Origin: Aureimonas phyllosphaerae
Lineage (GTDB): Bacteria; Pseudomonadota; Alphaproteobacteria; Rhizobiales; Rhizobiaceae
Direction: 5' to 3'
Length of the DNA: 64,000 bases
Assembly: GCF_900113065.1 (NCBI RefSeq)
Contig: NZ_FOOA01000001.1
Location: 1-64,000, forward strand
Under the pieces are notes generated by a model. That model ran no database searches. It saw only the letters and a list, made by a program, of their open reading frames with translations, and was not told the origin of the DNA. The position numbers and the translations under genes are program-made. Of the stretch, positions 47,721 to 55,605 are shown piece by piece (positions within the stretch are counted from its first letter, which is position 1; every line of letters begins with the position of its first letter).

Positions 47721-48581
47721 ATGACCAGCAATCCGTTCCTGATCTCCACCGAACACCTCGCCCGCGAGATCGGCCACCCCGGCCTGTCGATCGTCGACGC
47801 CTCCTGGTACCTGCCGGCACAGAAGCGCTTCGCGCATCCGGAGTTTCTCGCCGAGCACGTTCCCGGCGCGGTCTTCTTCGATCAGGACGCGGTGGTCGCG
47901 CCGTCGTCCGACCTTCCTCACACCCTTCCCTCGGCGGAGAGTTTCGCGAAGGCTGCCGAGGCGCTCGGCATCCGTCACACCGATACGATCGTCGTCTATG
48001 ACGGCCTCGGCCTCTTCAGTGCGCCGCGCGTCTGGTGGATGTTCCGCACATTCGGCGCAAAGGACGTGCGCATCCTCGACGGCGGCTTTCCCGCATGGAT
48101 CGCGGAGAGCCGCCCGGTCGAGACCGGGGAGCCAGTGATCGAGCCGGCCACCTTCGAAGCGACGTTCGACGCATCGGCGGTGGCGACGTTCGACGAGATG
48201 CGCGCGGTCGTCGAGCATGGCTCCAGGCAGATCGCGGATGCCCGGCCCGCCGCCCGCTTCACGGCCGAAGCGCCGGAGCCGAGGCCCGGCGTGCGGGGCG
48301 GACACATGCCCGGCGCGCGTTCCCTGCCCGCCTCTGACCTGTCCGTTGACGGCCGCCTGAAGTCGCCGGAGGAACTCTCGCGCCTGTTTGCCGAGGCTGG
48401 CGTCGACGTCGATGCGCCGATCGTGACCTCGTGCGGATCGGGCGTAACGGCCGCGACGATCAATTTCGCGCTCGCCTCGCTCCACAAGAGCGACGTGAAG
48501 CTCTATGACGGCTCCTGGACCGAATGGGGCTCGCGCCCCGACACGCCTGTGGAAGGCGGACCAGCCAGCCCAAGGACTTGA
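47721..48581 (+). CDS. sseA: 3-mercaptopyruvate sulfurtransferase
   Basis: A two-domain rhodanese of 286 residues. The active-site loop has Cys238 in SCGSGVTA, the sequence typical of mercaptopyruvate (CGSGVTA) rather than thiosulfate sulfurtransferases. The N-terminal domain is inactive with no cysteine at the equivalent site. It follows alaX by 26 bases in the cysK run. Confidence 0.94.
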   Translation: MTSNPFLISTEHLAREIGHPGLSIVDASWYLPAQKRFAHPEFLAEHVPGAVFFDQDAVVAPSSDLPHTLPSAESFAKAAEALGIRHTDTIVVYDGLGLFSAPRVWWMFRTFGAKDVRILDGGFPAWIAESRPVETGEPVIEPATFEATFDASAVATFDEMRAVVEHGSRQIADARPAARFTAEAPEPRPGVRGGHMPGARSLPASDLSVDGRLKSPEELSRLFAEAGVDVDAPIVTSCGSGVTAATINFALASLHKSDVKLYDGSWTEWGSRPDTPVEGGPASPRT

Positions 48582-48591
48582 ACCGACCTAC

Positions 48592-49116
48592 ATGCGCATT
48601 CTGAGGACCACTGTCACTCAGCTCGTGATGCACCAGCCTCCCGAGCACCCGACGCCTGCGCCGCGCAACGGCCGGGCCTACGAGGTCCTGAAGGTTCGCC
48701 AGATCCCGCTGGCCTACTACCGCTTCCTCTATGCGGCGGTCGGTCGCGGGCATCATTGGACGTCGCGCAATCTCGGCGACGAGGCCTTGGCGCGCGAGAT
48801 CCATGCACCGAACGTGCGTATGCGCATCCTCTACTGCGACGGCGCGCCGGCGGGCTGGTTCGAGCTCGACGCAGGCCGCGCGCCCCGCGAGACGCGCCTC
48901 GTGCATTTCGGCATCATGCCAGAGTTTCGCGGCCAGGGCCTCGCGCGTCACCTTCTCGGCCAGGCGATCGTCGCGGGCTTCGAGGAAATGCCGAGCGCAC
49001 TGACCGTCGAGACCAACACGCTCGATCACCCCGCCGCCCTGCCGCTCTACCGGAAGCTCGGCTTCCGCCCTGTCTCCACGCGCGAAGTCACGACGGCCGC
49101 TCATGACGACGACTGA
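48592..49116 (+). CDS. GNAT-family N-acetyltransferase
   Basis: A 174-residue acetyl-CoA transferase. The acetyl-CoA loop is PEFRGQGLARHLLGQAI (about 118-134), and TLDHPAALPLYRKLGFRPV closes the fold. ATG 48592 has a distant AAGGA; the frame begins in the sseA gene. It lies 10 bases after sseA and its 3' end overlaps the hydrolase start by 14 bases. Substrate unknown. Confidence 0.88.
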   Translation: MRILRTTVTQLVMHQPPEHPTPAPRNGRAYEVLKVRQIPLAYYRFLYAAVGRGHHWTSRNLGDEALAREIHAPNVRMRILYCDGAPAGWFELDAGRAPRETRLVHFGIMPEFRGQGLARHLLGQAIVAGFEEMPSALTVETNTLDHPAALPLYRKLGFRPVSTREVTTAAHDDD

Positions 49117-50137
49117 CACGGCTCCCCCTTCATCGCAACCGGCCCCTGCGGCTCGCGGCCGCGGCCTTCTCGGACGCGTCGTGCTGGTGCTCGTCGGTCT
49201 CGTTCTCGTCGGCCTCGCGCTCGCCTTCGTCTTCGGACCGCGCGAACCCGTCCGACTGACGACGTCGTTCGATCCGGCCGTGATCGGCAGCGATTCCGCC
49301 CGCTACCTTGCGGGCGAAGAGGCCAACGTGCCGAACCTTCGCCCACAGGCGGAGAAGGAGATCGTCTGGGCCTACCCGGCCTCTCGCGCCAAGACACCGC
49401 TCGCGATCGTCTACATTCACGGCTTCTCGGCTTCGAAGGGCGAGACGCGCCCGCTGGCCGACGCTGTCGCCAAGGAACTTGGCGCCAATCTCTTCTACAC
49501 GCGCCTTGCCGGACACGGACGCGATGCCGCCGCGATGGAGCAGGCCGAGGTCGGCGACTGGATCGACGACTTCGCCGAAGCGATGGCGATCGGCCGGGCG
49601 ATCGGCGAGCGGGTGGTGGTGATCGGCACGTCCAACGGCGGAACGCTGGCGACGATCGGCGCCAGCCGGCCCGATCTTTCGCAAGGGCTTGCCGCGCTCG
49701 TCGAAATCTCGCCGAACTTCGCGCTTCGCGAATGGCGCTCCTTCATCCTGACGCTGCCGTTCGCTCGCGACCTCCTTCCCTATCTCGGCCCGGCGACCTA
49801 CGGCTCGGGCAACGGAGCGAACGGCGTCTGGACCACGAACTATCCCTCGGCGGCTCTCTTGCCGATGGCTCGGCTCGTGGAGGTGGCGCGTCGGATCGAT
49901 CCGGCGACGATCAAGACACCAGCGCTGTTCCTGTTCTCGCCGAACGACGCCACGGTTGACCCGCAGGGAACCCGCGAGGTCGCCGCGCGCTGGGGTGGGC
50001 CGCACGAGGTGATCGAGGTGACCGACAGCACCGATCCGACGCAGCACATGATCGCCGGCGACATTCGCTCGCCCGCCACCACCGCACCGCTCGCCCGGCA
50101 GATCAGCGACTGGATCCGCCGGACGCTCGGCAGCTGA
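49103..50137 (+). CDS. Membrane-anchored alpha/beta hydrolase
   Basis: The 344-residue protein has an N-terminal span at about 24-45 (LLGRVVLVLVGLVLVGLALAF) and then a periplasmic alpha/beta-hydrolase domain. The catalytic Ser lies in GTSNGG, the Asp in SPNDATVDP and the His in PTQHMIAGD; the oxyanion region is YIHGFSASKGE. It resembles lysophospholipase-like or carboxylesterase proteins. Convergent with ilvA, with three bases between the stops. Confidence 0.88.
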   Translation: MTTTDTAPPSSQPAPAARGRGLLGRVVLVLVGLVLVGLALAFVFGPREPVRLTTSFDPAVIGSDSARYLAGEEANVPNLRPQAEKEIVWAYPASRAKTPLAIVYIHGFSASKGETRPLADAVAKELGANLFYTRLAGHGRDAAAMEQAEVGDWIDDFAEAMAIGRAIGERVVVIGTSNGGTLATIGASRPDLSQGLAALVEISPNFALREWRSFILTLPFARDLLPYLGPATYGSGNGANGVWTTNYPSAALLPMARLVEVARRIDPATIKTPALFLFSPNDATVDPQGTREVAARWGGPHEVIEVTDSTDPTQHMIAGDIRSPATTAPLARQISDWIRRTLGS

Positions 50138-50140
50138 CAA

Positions 50141-51394
50141 TCAGATCAGGAGATCCGACATGATCTGGTTGTCGGTGATGTCCTGATAGCGGATGCCGGC
50201 TTCGGCAAAGCGCTGCAGCAGCGTGTCGAAGTTGCCGGCATGCCGGGTCTCGATGCCGAGGAGGATCGAGCCGAAGTCGCGGGCCGACTTCTTGAGGTAC
50301 TCGAAGCGCGCCACGTCGTCCTCGGGCCCGAGGAGGTCGAGAAAGTCGCGCAGGGCGCCGGGGCGCTGAGCGAGGCGCAGGATGAAGTACTTCTTCAGCC
50401 CCTCGAAGCGCAGCGCCCGCTCCTTCACGTCAGGCAGGCGCTCGAAGTCGAAGTTGCCGCCGGAGACGACGAGGACGACAGTCTTCCCGCGCACTTCGCT
50501 TCCGAGCGCGCGCAAGGCATCGATGGCAAGCGCGCCGGCCGGCTCCAGCACGATGCCCTCGACGTTCAGCATCTCGATCATCGTCTGACAGAGCCGCCCT
50601 TCCGGGCACAGCAGCACGTGCTCGGGCGTGAAGCGGCTGAGGATCTCGAACGGCAACGCGCCGATCTCGGCGACCGCCGCGCCGTCGACGAATCCGTCGA
50701 CCTGCTCAAGCCGAACCCTCCGACGCTCGATCAGGCTAGTGCGAAGGCTCGGCGCGCCGAGCGGCTCGACGAGGCGGATGTCAGGGCTCGACAACCCCTC
50801 GAAGACGCGCGTCATGCCCGACGCGAGACCGCCGCCGCCGACCGGCAGGATCAGCATCTCGGGATGTTCATGGCCCAGTTGCTGCATCACCTCGAGCCCG
50901 ACCGTCGCCTGTCCCTCGACGATATCCGGGTGGTCGAAGGGCGGCACCATGGCGGCCCCCGTCTCCTCGGCGTAGCGGCGGGCGGCGGCATAGCTTTCGT
51001 CGAAAATGTCGCCGACGAGTTCGATCTCGATCGCGTCACCGCCGAACATGCGCGTCTTGGCGATCTTCTGCTGAGGCGTGGTGACGGGCATGAAGACCCG
51101 GCCCTTCAGCCCGAAGTGCTTGCAGGCGAAGGCGAAGCCTTGCGCATGATTGCCGGCGGACGCGCAGGTGAAGCTCGCGGCGGTCTCGCCCGCCTCGATG
51201 CGCTTGCGCATGAAGTTGAAGGCGCCGCGAATCTTGTAGGAGCGAACGGGCGTCAGATCTTCCCGCTTGAGGAAGACGCGCGCGCCGTAGCGGTTCGACA
51301 AGTGCTCGTTGAGCTGGAGCGGCGTCTCGGGAAACAGGTCGCGCAGCGCGCCGAGGGCGGCCTCGACGCCGGTACGAAAATCGACGTTGGTCAT
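50141..51394 (-). CDS. ilvA: Threonine ammonia-lyase (threonine dehydratase)
   Basis: PLP enzyme that forms 2-oxobutyrate from threonine, the first step to isoleucine. The 417-residue protein has the PLP Lys54 in RSYKIRGAFNF, CASAGNHAQGFA, the phosphate loop VGGGGLASG and a C-terminal ACT-like regulatory domain (FILRLAQRPGALRDFLDLLG; GIETRHAGNFDTLLQRF). It is shorter than E. coli IlvA, with one ACT-like module. ATG 51394 is chosen; the frame extends but without family similarity. Confidence 0.94.
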   Translation of the reverse strand: MTNVDFRTGVEAALGALRDLFPETPLQLNEHLSNRYGARVFLKREDLTPVRSYKIRGAFNFMRKRIEAGETAASFTCASAGNHAQGFAFACKHFGLKGRVFMPVTTPQQKIAKTRMFGGDAIEIELVGDIFDESYAAARRYAEETGAAMVPPFDHPDIVEGQATVGLEVMQQLGHEHPEMLILPVGGGGLASGMTRVFEGLSSPDIRLVEPLGAPSLRTSLIERRRVRLEQVDGFVDGAAVAEIGALPFEILSRFTPEHVLLCPEGRLCQTMIEMLNVEGIVLEPAGALAIDALRALGSEVRGKTVVLVVSGGNFDFERLPDVKERALRFEGLKKYFILRLAQRPGALRDFLDLLGPEDDVARFEYLKKSARDFGSILLGIETRHAGNFDTLLQRFAEAGIRYQDITDNQIMSDLLI

Positions 51395-51540
51395 GGATGA
51401 TCCAGGATACTTCAGAAAAAGCGCGACACGGGACCGGTGCGCCGAAAGGGTTCGGGGCGATGTCCCCGGCGGTCGGATCGGGACGATGCGCCGGATCGGC
51501 GCCGGATCGTCTCCGCCGGACGTGCCCCCGTTGACCGTGC

Positions 51541-51621
51541 TTATCGGGCGGCGGTCAGCGAAAGGACGCCGGCGCCGATAATGAGGAGAAAGGCTCCGCC
51601 GATCGAAGCAACAAATGGCAT
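51541..51621 (-). CDS. Predicted 26-residue single-span membrane peptide
   Basis: An ATG at 51621 follows AAGGGAG at five bases and encodes 26 residues (PFVASIGGAFLLIIGAGVLSL, then TAAR and stop), essentially one hydrophobic span. The length and composition are those of small bacterial membrane peptides (MgtR- or CydX-like). It lies between ilvA and tRNA-Leu on the minus strand. Too short for family assignment. Confidence 0.5.
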   Translation of the reverse strand: MPFVASIGGAFLLIIGAGVLSLTAAR

Positions 51622-51743
51622 CGCGCGCTCCCTTTTTCCTTGCGTTTCCTGTGCGCGTTCCATGGGCCAACATCGCCGACTTGTAAAGTCGGAAGCCCCT
51701 TCCGCTGACGCGTTGGCCGCATTAGAAGCGACCGGGGCCCATG

Positions 51744-51825
51744 GCAGGCGTGGCGAAATGGTATACGCGACGGACTTAAAATCCGTTGTCCGAGTGGCAT
51801 GCGGGTTCGAGTCCCGCCGCCTGCA
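51744..51825 (+). tRNA. tRNA-Leu (anticodon TAA)
   Basis: A class II tRNA with a long variable arm, acceptor GCAGGCG/CGCCTGC and discriminator A. The anticodon loop CTTAAAA carries TAA, reading UUA/UUG. Unlike the three other tRNAs in the window it is followed by CCC, so the final A of CCA is added after transcription. Confidence 0.93.
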
Positions 51826-52084
51826 CCCCGTAACACGATGGGTCATCACGATGTCGGCCGGATCAAATGTTCAGCTTGCATCGTGTCTTCGACGTAATCA
51901 TCAGACTAAATAAACGTCGGCGGAACACGGGCTGTCGAACGATTGTCGGACAGATGATAAGCCGACTTACGCCTGCTGAAGTGTCGCAGCGACTGATCGA
52001 AGATTTGTTTGTCTTCCCCGCGGGGACGTGTTCTTCTCGGGCGGTTAACGGAGGAACGGCAGCAGCTCGAGAAGGGATCGATCT

Positions 52085-52270
52085 ATGCCCGACATCAAGC
52101 GCATTCCATTGTCCGCCTCGATACCGTCCGATCCCTGGCTGGATTCGGAGGACGAAACCGCGTCCGACCTTCTTCAGCACCTCCAGAGCGACAATCTGGC
52201 GCTCTCTCGGCTGCGCGACGCTCTGGTCGCCGACGGCGAACAGGTCGGATCGGCGAACGCCTTTTCTTGA
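52085..52270 (+). CDS. Small hypothetical protein (61 aa)
   Basis: ATG 52085 is preceded by GAGAAGGGA at nine bases. The product starts MPDIKRIPLSASIPSDPW, has an acidic helical middle (SEDETASDLLQHLQSDNLALSRLRDALVADGE) and no membrane segment. It lies downstream of tRNA-Leu in a 500-bp stretch that otherwise has no gene. No family recognised. Confidence 0.45.
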   Translation: MPDIKRIPLSASIPSDPWLDSEDETASDLLQHLQSDNLALSRLRDALVADGEQVGSANAFS

Positions 52271-52331
52271 CCTGCCGTCATTGGCCGACAGTCCGGCCCC
52301 TCTCGTGTGAGAGAAGCCGGAGACCTTGGCG

Positions 52332-52931
52332 TCAGGCCGTGAGCTTGGCGGCGATCTGAGCGATGTGACGGCCCTGGAAGCGGGCGCCGTCGAGCTCGAT
52401 CGCGCTCGGCTGGCGCGAACCGTCGCCGTTGGCGATCGTGGTCGCGCCGTAGGGCGAGCCACCGACGATCTGGTCGGAGGCCATCTGGCCCTGGAAGGAA
52501 TACGGCAGGCCGACGATCACCAGGCCATGGTGCAGCAGCGTCTTATGCACCGAAAGGATCGTCGCCTCGTTGCCGCCGTGCTGGGTGGCCGAGGACGAAA
52601 ACACGCCACCGACCTTGCCGATCAGCTTGCCTTGCGCCCAAAGGCCGCCGGTGCGGTCCCAGAACGAGGCCATCTGCGAGGCCATGTTGCCGTAGCGCGT
52701 GGGAACGCCGACGATGATCGCATCATACTGGGCAAGCTCGTCCGGCTGGGCTTCGGGGAAGTCGTGGTTCGTTTTGAAATGCGCGGCGGCGACCACCTCG
52801 GCCGGCGCGGTTTCGGGCACACGCTTGATGTCCACCTCGGCGCCGCCGTCGCGTGCGCCCTCGGCCACGGCTTTCGCCATGGTCTCGATGTGGCCGTAGC
52901 TCGAATAATAGAGAACCAGTACCTTCGCCAT
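52332..52931 (-). CDS. wrbA: NAD(P)H:quinone oxidoreductase WrbA
   Basis: A tetrameric FMN-dependent quinone reductase, 199 residues. The flavodoxin-type FMN loop is [18 protein letters not shown] (9-26), and [22 protein letters not shown] and [16 protein letters not shown] are the family-specific loops. ATG 52931 follows GAGGATGCG. It is divergent from the CinA-like gene, with 192 bases between. Confidence 0.95.
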   Translation of the reverse strand: MAKVLVLYYSSYGHIETMAKAVAEGARDGGAEVDIKRVPETAPAEVVAAAHFKTNHDFPEAQPDELAQYDAIIVGVPTRYGNMASQMASFWDRTGGLWAQGKLIGKVGGVFSSSATQHGGNEATILSVHKTLLHHGLVIVGLPYSFQGQMASDQIVGGSPYGATTIANGDGSRQPSAIELDGARFQGRHIAQIAAKLTA

Positions 52932-53123
52932 CGCATCCTCGTCCATTGCCGGAAACTCCGTGCGGCGTCCGGGCCTCGCCGTGTGTCGCACTTAGAGCGT
53001 TCGCGTTACAAGAATACGAGGCCTCGGCGACGTGACGCACCGTTTACCGATCGGCCGCGTCGGGCGCCCCCTTTCCTTCCGCCGTGTTCCGCCCCAAACC
53101 ATCGGCTTTGGCGGAGAGAGCGA

Positions 53124-53870
53124 ATGACGGACGCGCAGAAGGTTCACACGGCGGCGATGCTGGCGATCGGGGACGAGCTCCTGTCCGGCCGCACCAAGGA
53201 CCGCAACATCGCCCATCTCGCCAGCGTCCTGACGCTGGCCGGGCTCGACCTTCGCGAAGTGCGCATCGTTCCGGACGTCGAGGAGGAGATCGTGGCCGCG
53301 CTCGACGCGCTGCGCACGCGCTACGACTTCGTCTTCACTTCCGGCGGCATCGGACCGACGCATGACGACATCACGGCCGACGCGATCGGGCGCGCCTTCG
53401 GTCTGCCGGTCGAGCCTCATCCCGAGGCCATGCAACTGCTTGCCGCCTATTACGAAAGCCGGTCCCTGCCCTTCACCGATGCGCGCCGTCGGATGACCCG
53501 CACGCCGCGCGGCGCGTCGCTGATCGACAACCCAGTGTCGAAGGCGCCGGGCTTCCGCATCGGCAACGTCTTCGTCATGGCGGGCGTGCCCGGCATCTTC
53601 ACCGCGATGCTCGACAACATCCTGCCGACCCTGCCGACAGGCCCGGTGATGTTGAGCACGGCGATCGCCTGCCCGTTCGGCGAAGGCGATATCGGCGGCC
53701 CGCTTTCCGAAATCCAGAAGCGCCACCCGGAGACGGCGATCGGCTCCTATCCGAAGTTCGACGGGCAGCGGTACTCGACCGAACTCGTAGTGCGCTCGCG
53801 CAGCGAAGCGGCACGTGATGCCGCAGCAGCGGAAATCCAAGCAATGATCGAAGGCCTTGCCGAGTCCTGA
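53124..53870 (+). CDS. CinA-like molybdopterin-binding domain protein
   Basis: A 248-residue protein with the MoCF-biosynthesis fold of CinA: AAMLAIGDELLSGRTKDRNIAHLAS, FVFTSGGIGPTHDDITADAIGRAFG and KAPGFRIGNVFVMAGVPGIF. The C-terminal nicotinamide-nucleotide amidase domain of full-length CinA is absent. ATG 53124 follows GGAGAGAGCGA. Pyrophosphatase activity on nicotinamide or ADP-ribose nucleotides is known in some relatives, but cannot be inferred here. Confidence 0.9.
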   Translation: MTDAQKVHTAAMLAIGDELLSGRTKDRNIAHLASVLTLAGLDLREVRIVPDVEEEIVAALDALRTRYDFVFTSGGIGPTHDDITADAIGRAFGLPVEPHPEAMQLLAAYYESRSLPFTDARRRMTRTPRGASLIDNPVSKAPGFRIGNVFVMAGVPGIFTAMLDNILPTLPTGPVMLSTAIACPFGEGDIGGPLSEIQKRHPETAIGSYPKFDGQRYSTELVVRSRSEAARDAAAAEIQAMIEGLAES

Positions 53871-53902
53871 CGGGACGCCGCCCGAGGTCCGCGGCGTCTT
53901 TC

Positions 53903-54595
53903 CTATGAGCCGTCGAGGACGAGGATGCGCGCATCGCCGTCCGTCCTGTACGGACTGCCCTCGCCGTTCCGCCCGTCCTGCTCCGGTCCGATCCCGGTGA
54001 CGGTGCGGACTGCGGTGACCATACCCGTGGCGTCGAGGTCTGCGACGAGACCGTTACGAGCGGCATCGACGTCGGGCGCGATCATGTGGGTCACGGCGCC
54101 CGTGTAATGGCTGAAGCCGACCCCGGCATCGAATGTCACCGATCCGAGGAACGACACCCCGTCGCCGAAGGTTGGCTGCGCCCAGAACCTGACATGCTGG
54201 CGGCGGTCGGCACTTCGTCCGTCGGGCTTCTCGAAGGCGACGGTCTCGACATGGCCGTCGTAGAGGAGCGGACTGACGGGCGCCTGCGGATACGGCCTGT
54301 CGAACAGGACGCTCGCCGCAATGCGCAGGCTCGAGACGACCGTGACGGGATCGGCGAGATGCCAGCCGGCGGCCGCCATCGCGCGATCGAGGGCCGCACG
54401 ATCGCCGACGATCCCGATATTGATCGGGTCGCCGGGTCGCCCCTGCAGCGTCACCGTCACCATCGGCCGCAGCAGGCCGGCACTGCGCTCGTCGTAGCGG
54501 GTCCAGATGCGGGGCAGAACAAGATAGGCCGCAAGGCCGTAGGTTGTGAGAGCCAGGACGACCGCGAGGAGGCCGTGGGCGAGGATCCGTCGCAT
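53903..54595 (-). CDS. LssY C-terminal domain protein
   Basis: The 230-residue protein has an N-terminal signal or anchor (RRILAHGLLAVVLALTTYGLAAYLV) and a globular part starting PMVTVTLQGRPGDPINIGIVGD, with GWHLADPVTVVSSLRIAASVLFDRPYP and VRFWAQPTFGDGVSFLGSVTFDAGVG, which are the blocks of the LssY_C domain. Function unknown. ATG 54595 follows GGGAAG. It lies on the strand opposite its neighbours. Confidence 0.85.
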   Translation of the reverse strand: MRRILAHGLLAVVLALTTYGLAAYLVLPRIWTRYDERSAGLLRPMVTVTLQGRPGDPINIGIVGDRAALDRAMAAAGWHLADPVTVVSSLRIAASVLFDRPYPQAPVSPLLYDGHVETVAFEKPDGRSADRRQHVRFWAQPTFGDGVSFLGSVTFDAGVGFSHYTGAVTHMIAPDVDAARNGLVADLDATGMVTAVRTVTGIGPEQDGRNGEGSPYRTDGDARILVLDGS

Positions 54596-54672
54596 TATGC
54601 TTCCCGTCCGGCCGTCTTGCGCCGGCCACGACGACAAGCTATCGCGCCCGTCAGCCTTGAGGAGATCCGCCG

Positions 54673-55170
54673 ATGTCGACGCCCGAAAAGTCCTTCCCCG
54701 TCTCCTGGGAACAGTTCCACCGCGATGCGCGCGCGCTCGCTTGGCGTCTCGCGGGGCAGCGGTCGGAGTGGAAGGCGATCGTCTGCATCACCCGCGGCGG
54801 GCTCGTGCCGGCGGCGATCATCGCCCGCGAACTCGGCACCCGTCTGATCGAGACGGTCTGCATCGCCTCCTACCACGAGTACGACACGCAAGGGGAACTG
54901 CGCGTCCTCAAGGACATCGCCCCCGCCCTGCGCGAGGACGACGGCGACGGCATCCTGATCGTCGACGACCTGACCGATACCGGCAAGACGGCCGCCCTCG
55001 TGCGCGCCATGCTGCCGAAAGCCCACTTCGCCACGGTCTACGCCAAGCCGAAGGGCCGCCCGCTGGTTGACACATTCATCACGGAAGTCAGCCAGGACAC
55101 GTGGATCTTCTTCCCTTGGGATCTCGGCTTGTCGTTCCAGGCACCGATCGCCAAGGGCTCGGCGGGCTGA
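54673..55170 (+). CDS. gpt: Xanthine (xanthine-guanine) phosphoribosyltransferase
   Basis: Salvages xanthine or guanine with PRPP. The 165-residue protein has [17 protein letters not shown] and the PRPP loop [13 protein letters not shown], and resembles E. coli Gpt in length and order ([19 protein letters not shown] at the start). GAGGAG precedes ATG 54673. The 435-bp regulatory region of nrdJ follows. Confidence 0.93.
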   Translation: MSTPEKSFPVSWEQFHRDARALAWRLAGQRSEWKAIVCITRGGLVPAAIIARELGTRLIETVCIASYHEYDTQGELRVLKDIAPALREDDGDGILIVDDLTDTGKTAALVRAMLPKAHFATVYAKPKGRPLVDTFITEVSQDTWIFFPWDLGLSFQAPIAKGSAG

Positions 55171-55217
55171 GCCCGCCCCTGGGGCGCTACCCCGCCGGGG
55201 CAATTCGCAAGTCAGCC

Positions 55218-55554
55218 TTATCCCCAGCTTCCACACCCGTCCCACGCCCTTTTTCGGGGCGTCTGGCGTCGTCATCCACGCGTCATTAACGTCGTCTGCA
55301 GAACCGAACCGTCGGGGCGCTCCCACCAACCTGTGGATAAGCATTTCGCTCGGGAACCGATGGTTCCATCGAGGTTTGAATCGCGAGACACGGACGGTCG
55401 AAATTCGTTCGAATTTTAACCATCCTCCAAGATGTGGATATCCGACTCCTAGAATTGGTAGTCGATCGAAACATCGACACCATATATGGTAGGGTCTACC
55501 AATTGAGAATCATCTGCCACCGGTACGACCGGGTCGGGCATCGGCTGAGGAGTC
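55218..55554. promoter_or_regulatory. Regulatory region of nrdJ with DnaA boxes and GANTC sites
   Basis: The 435-bp gap between gpt and nrdJ has no gene. It holds a perfect DnaA box on the minus strand (TTATCCACA, 55332-55340), and two boxes with one mismatch (TTATCCCCA 55218-55226 plus strand; ATATCCACA 55433-55441 minus strand). Four GANTC sites lie at 55378, 55444, 55507 and 55550. A TTAAC half-site and AT-rich stretches complete the region. These are signs of cell-cycle control. Confidence 0.7.
55479..55490. promoter_or_regulatory. 12-bp palindrome ACCATATATGGT (candidate NrdR box)
   Basis: A perfect palindrome 115 bases before the nrdJ start, with an ATATAT core as in NrdR boxes. A second, weaker dyad GGTAG/CTACC overlaps its right side. 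NrdR boxes usually occur in pairs; I did not find a second good copy. Confidence 0.45.
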
Positions 55555-55605
55555 GATGAAGGCCACGTCGCGTCCGTATGTGGCGAGAGGCATCGGAGCT
55601 GGACC

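Noticed and set aside
51867-52310. 147-codon plus-strand frame after tRNA-Leu
   Set aside because: Composition is erratic, with many Arg, Ser and Thr and no clear start signal; the small frame at 52085-52270 has the better site.
51744-52331. Integrated element at tRNA-Leu
   Set aside because: No integrase, no repeat of the tRNA 3' end, and no composition shift in the 500 bp that follow.
52326-53123. N-terminal extension of the CinA-like protein across wrbA
   Set aside because: This part of the frame is antisense to wrbA and compositionally odd; ATG 53124 has a good ribosome-binding site.
55171-55605. Cobalamin riboswitch upstream of nrdJ
   Set aside because: B12-dependent enzymes may have one, but I find no B12-box-like GCCACTG sequence or the expected arms in the leader.
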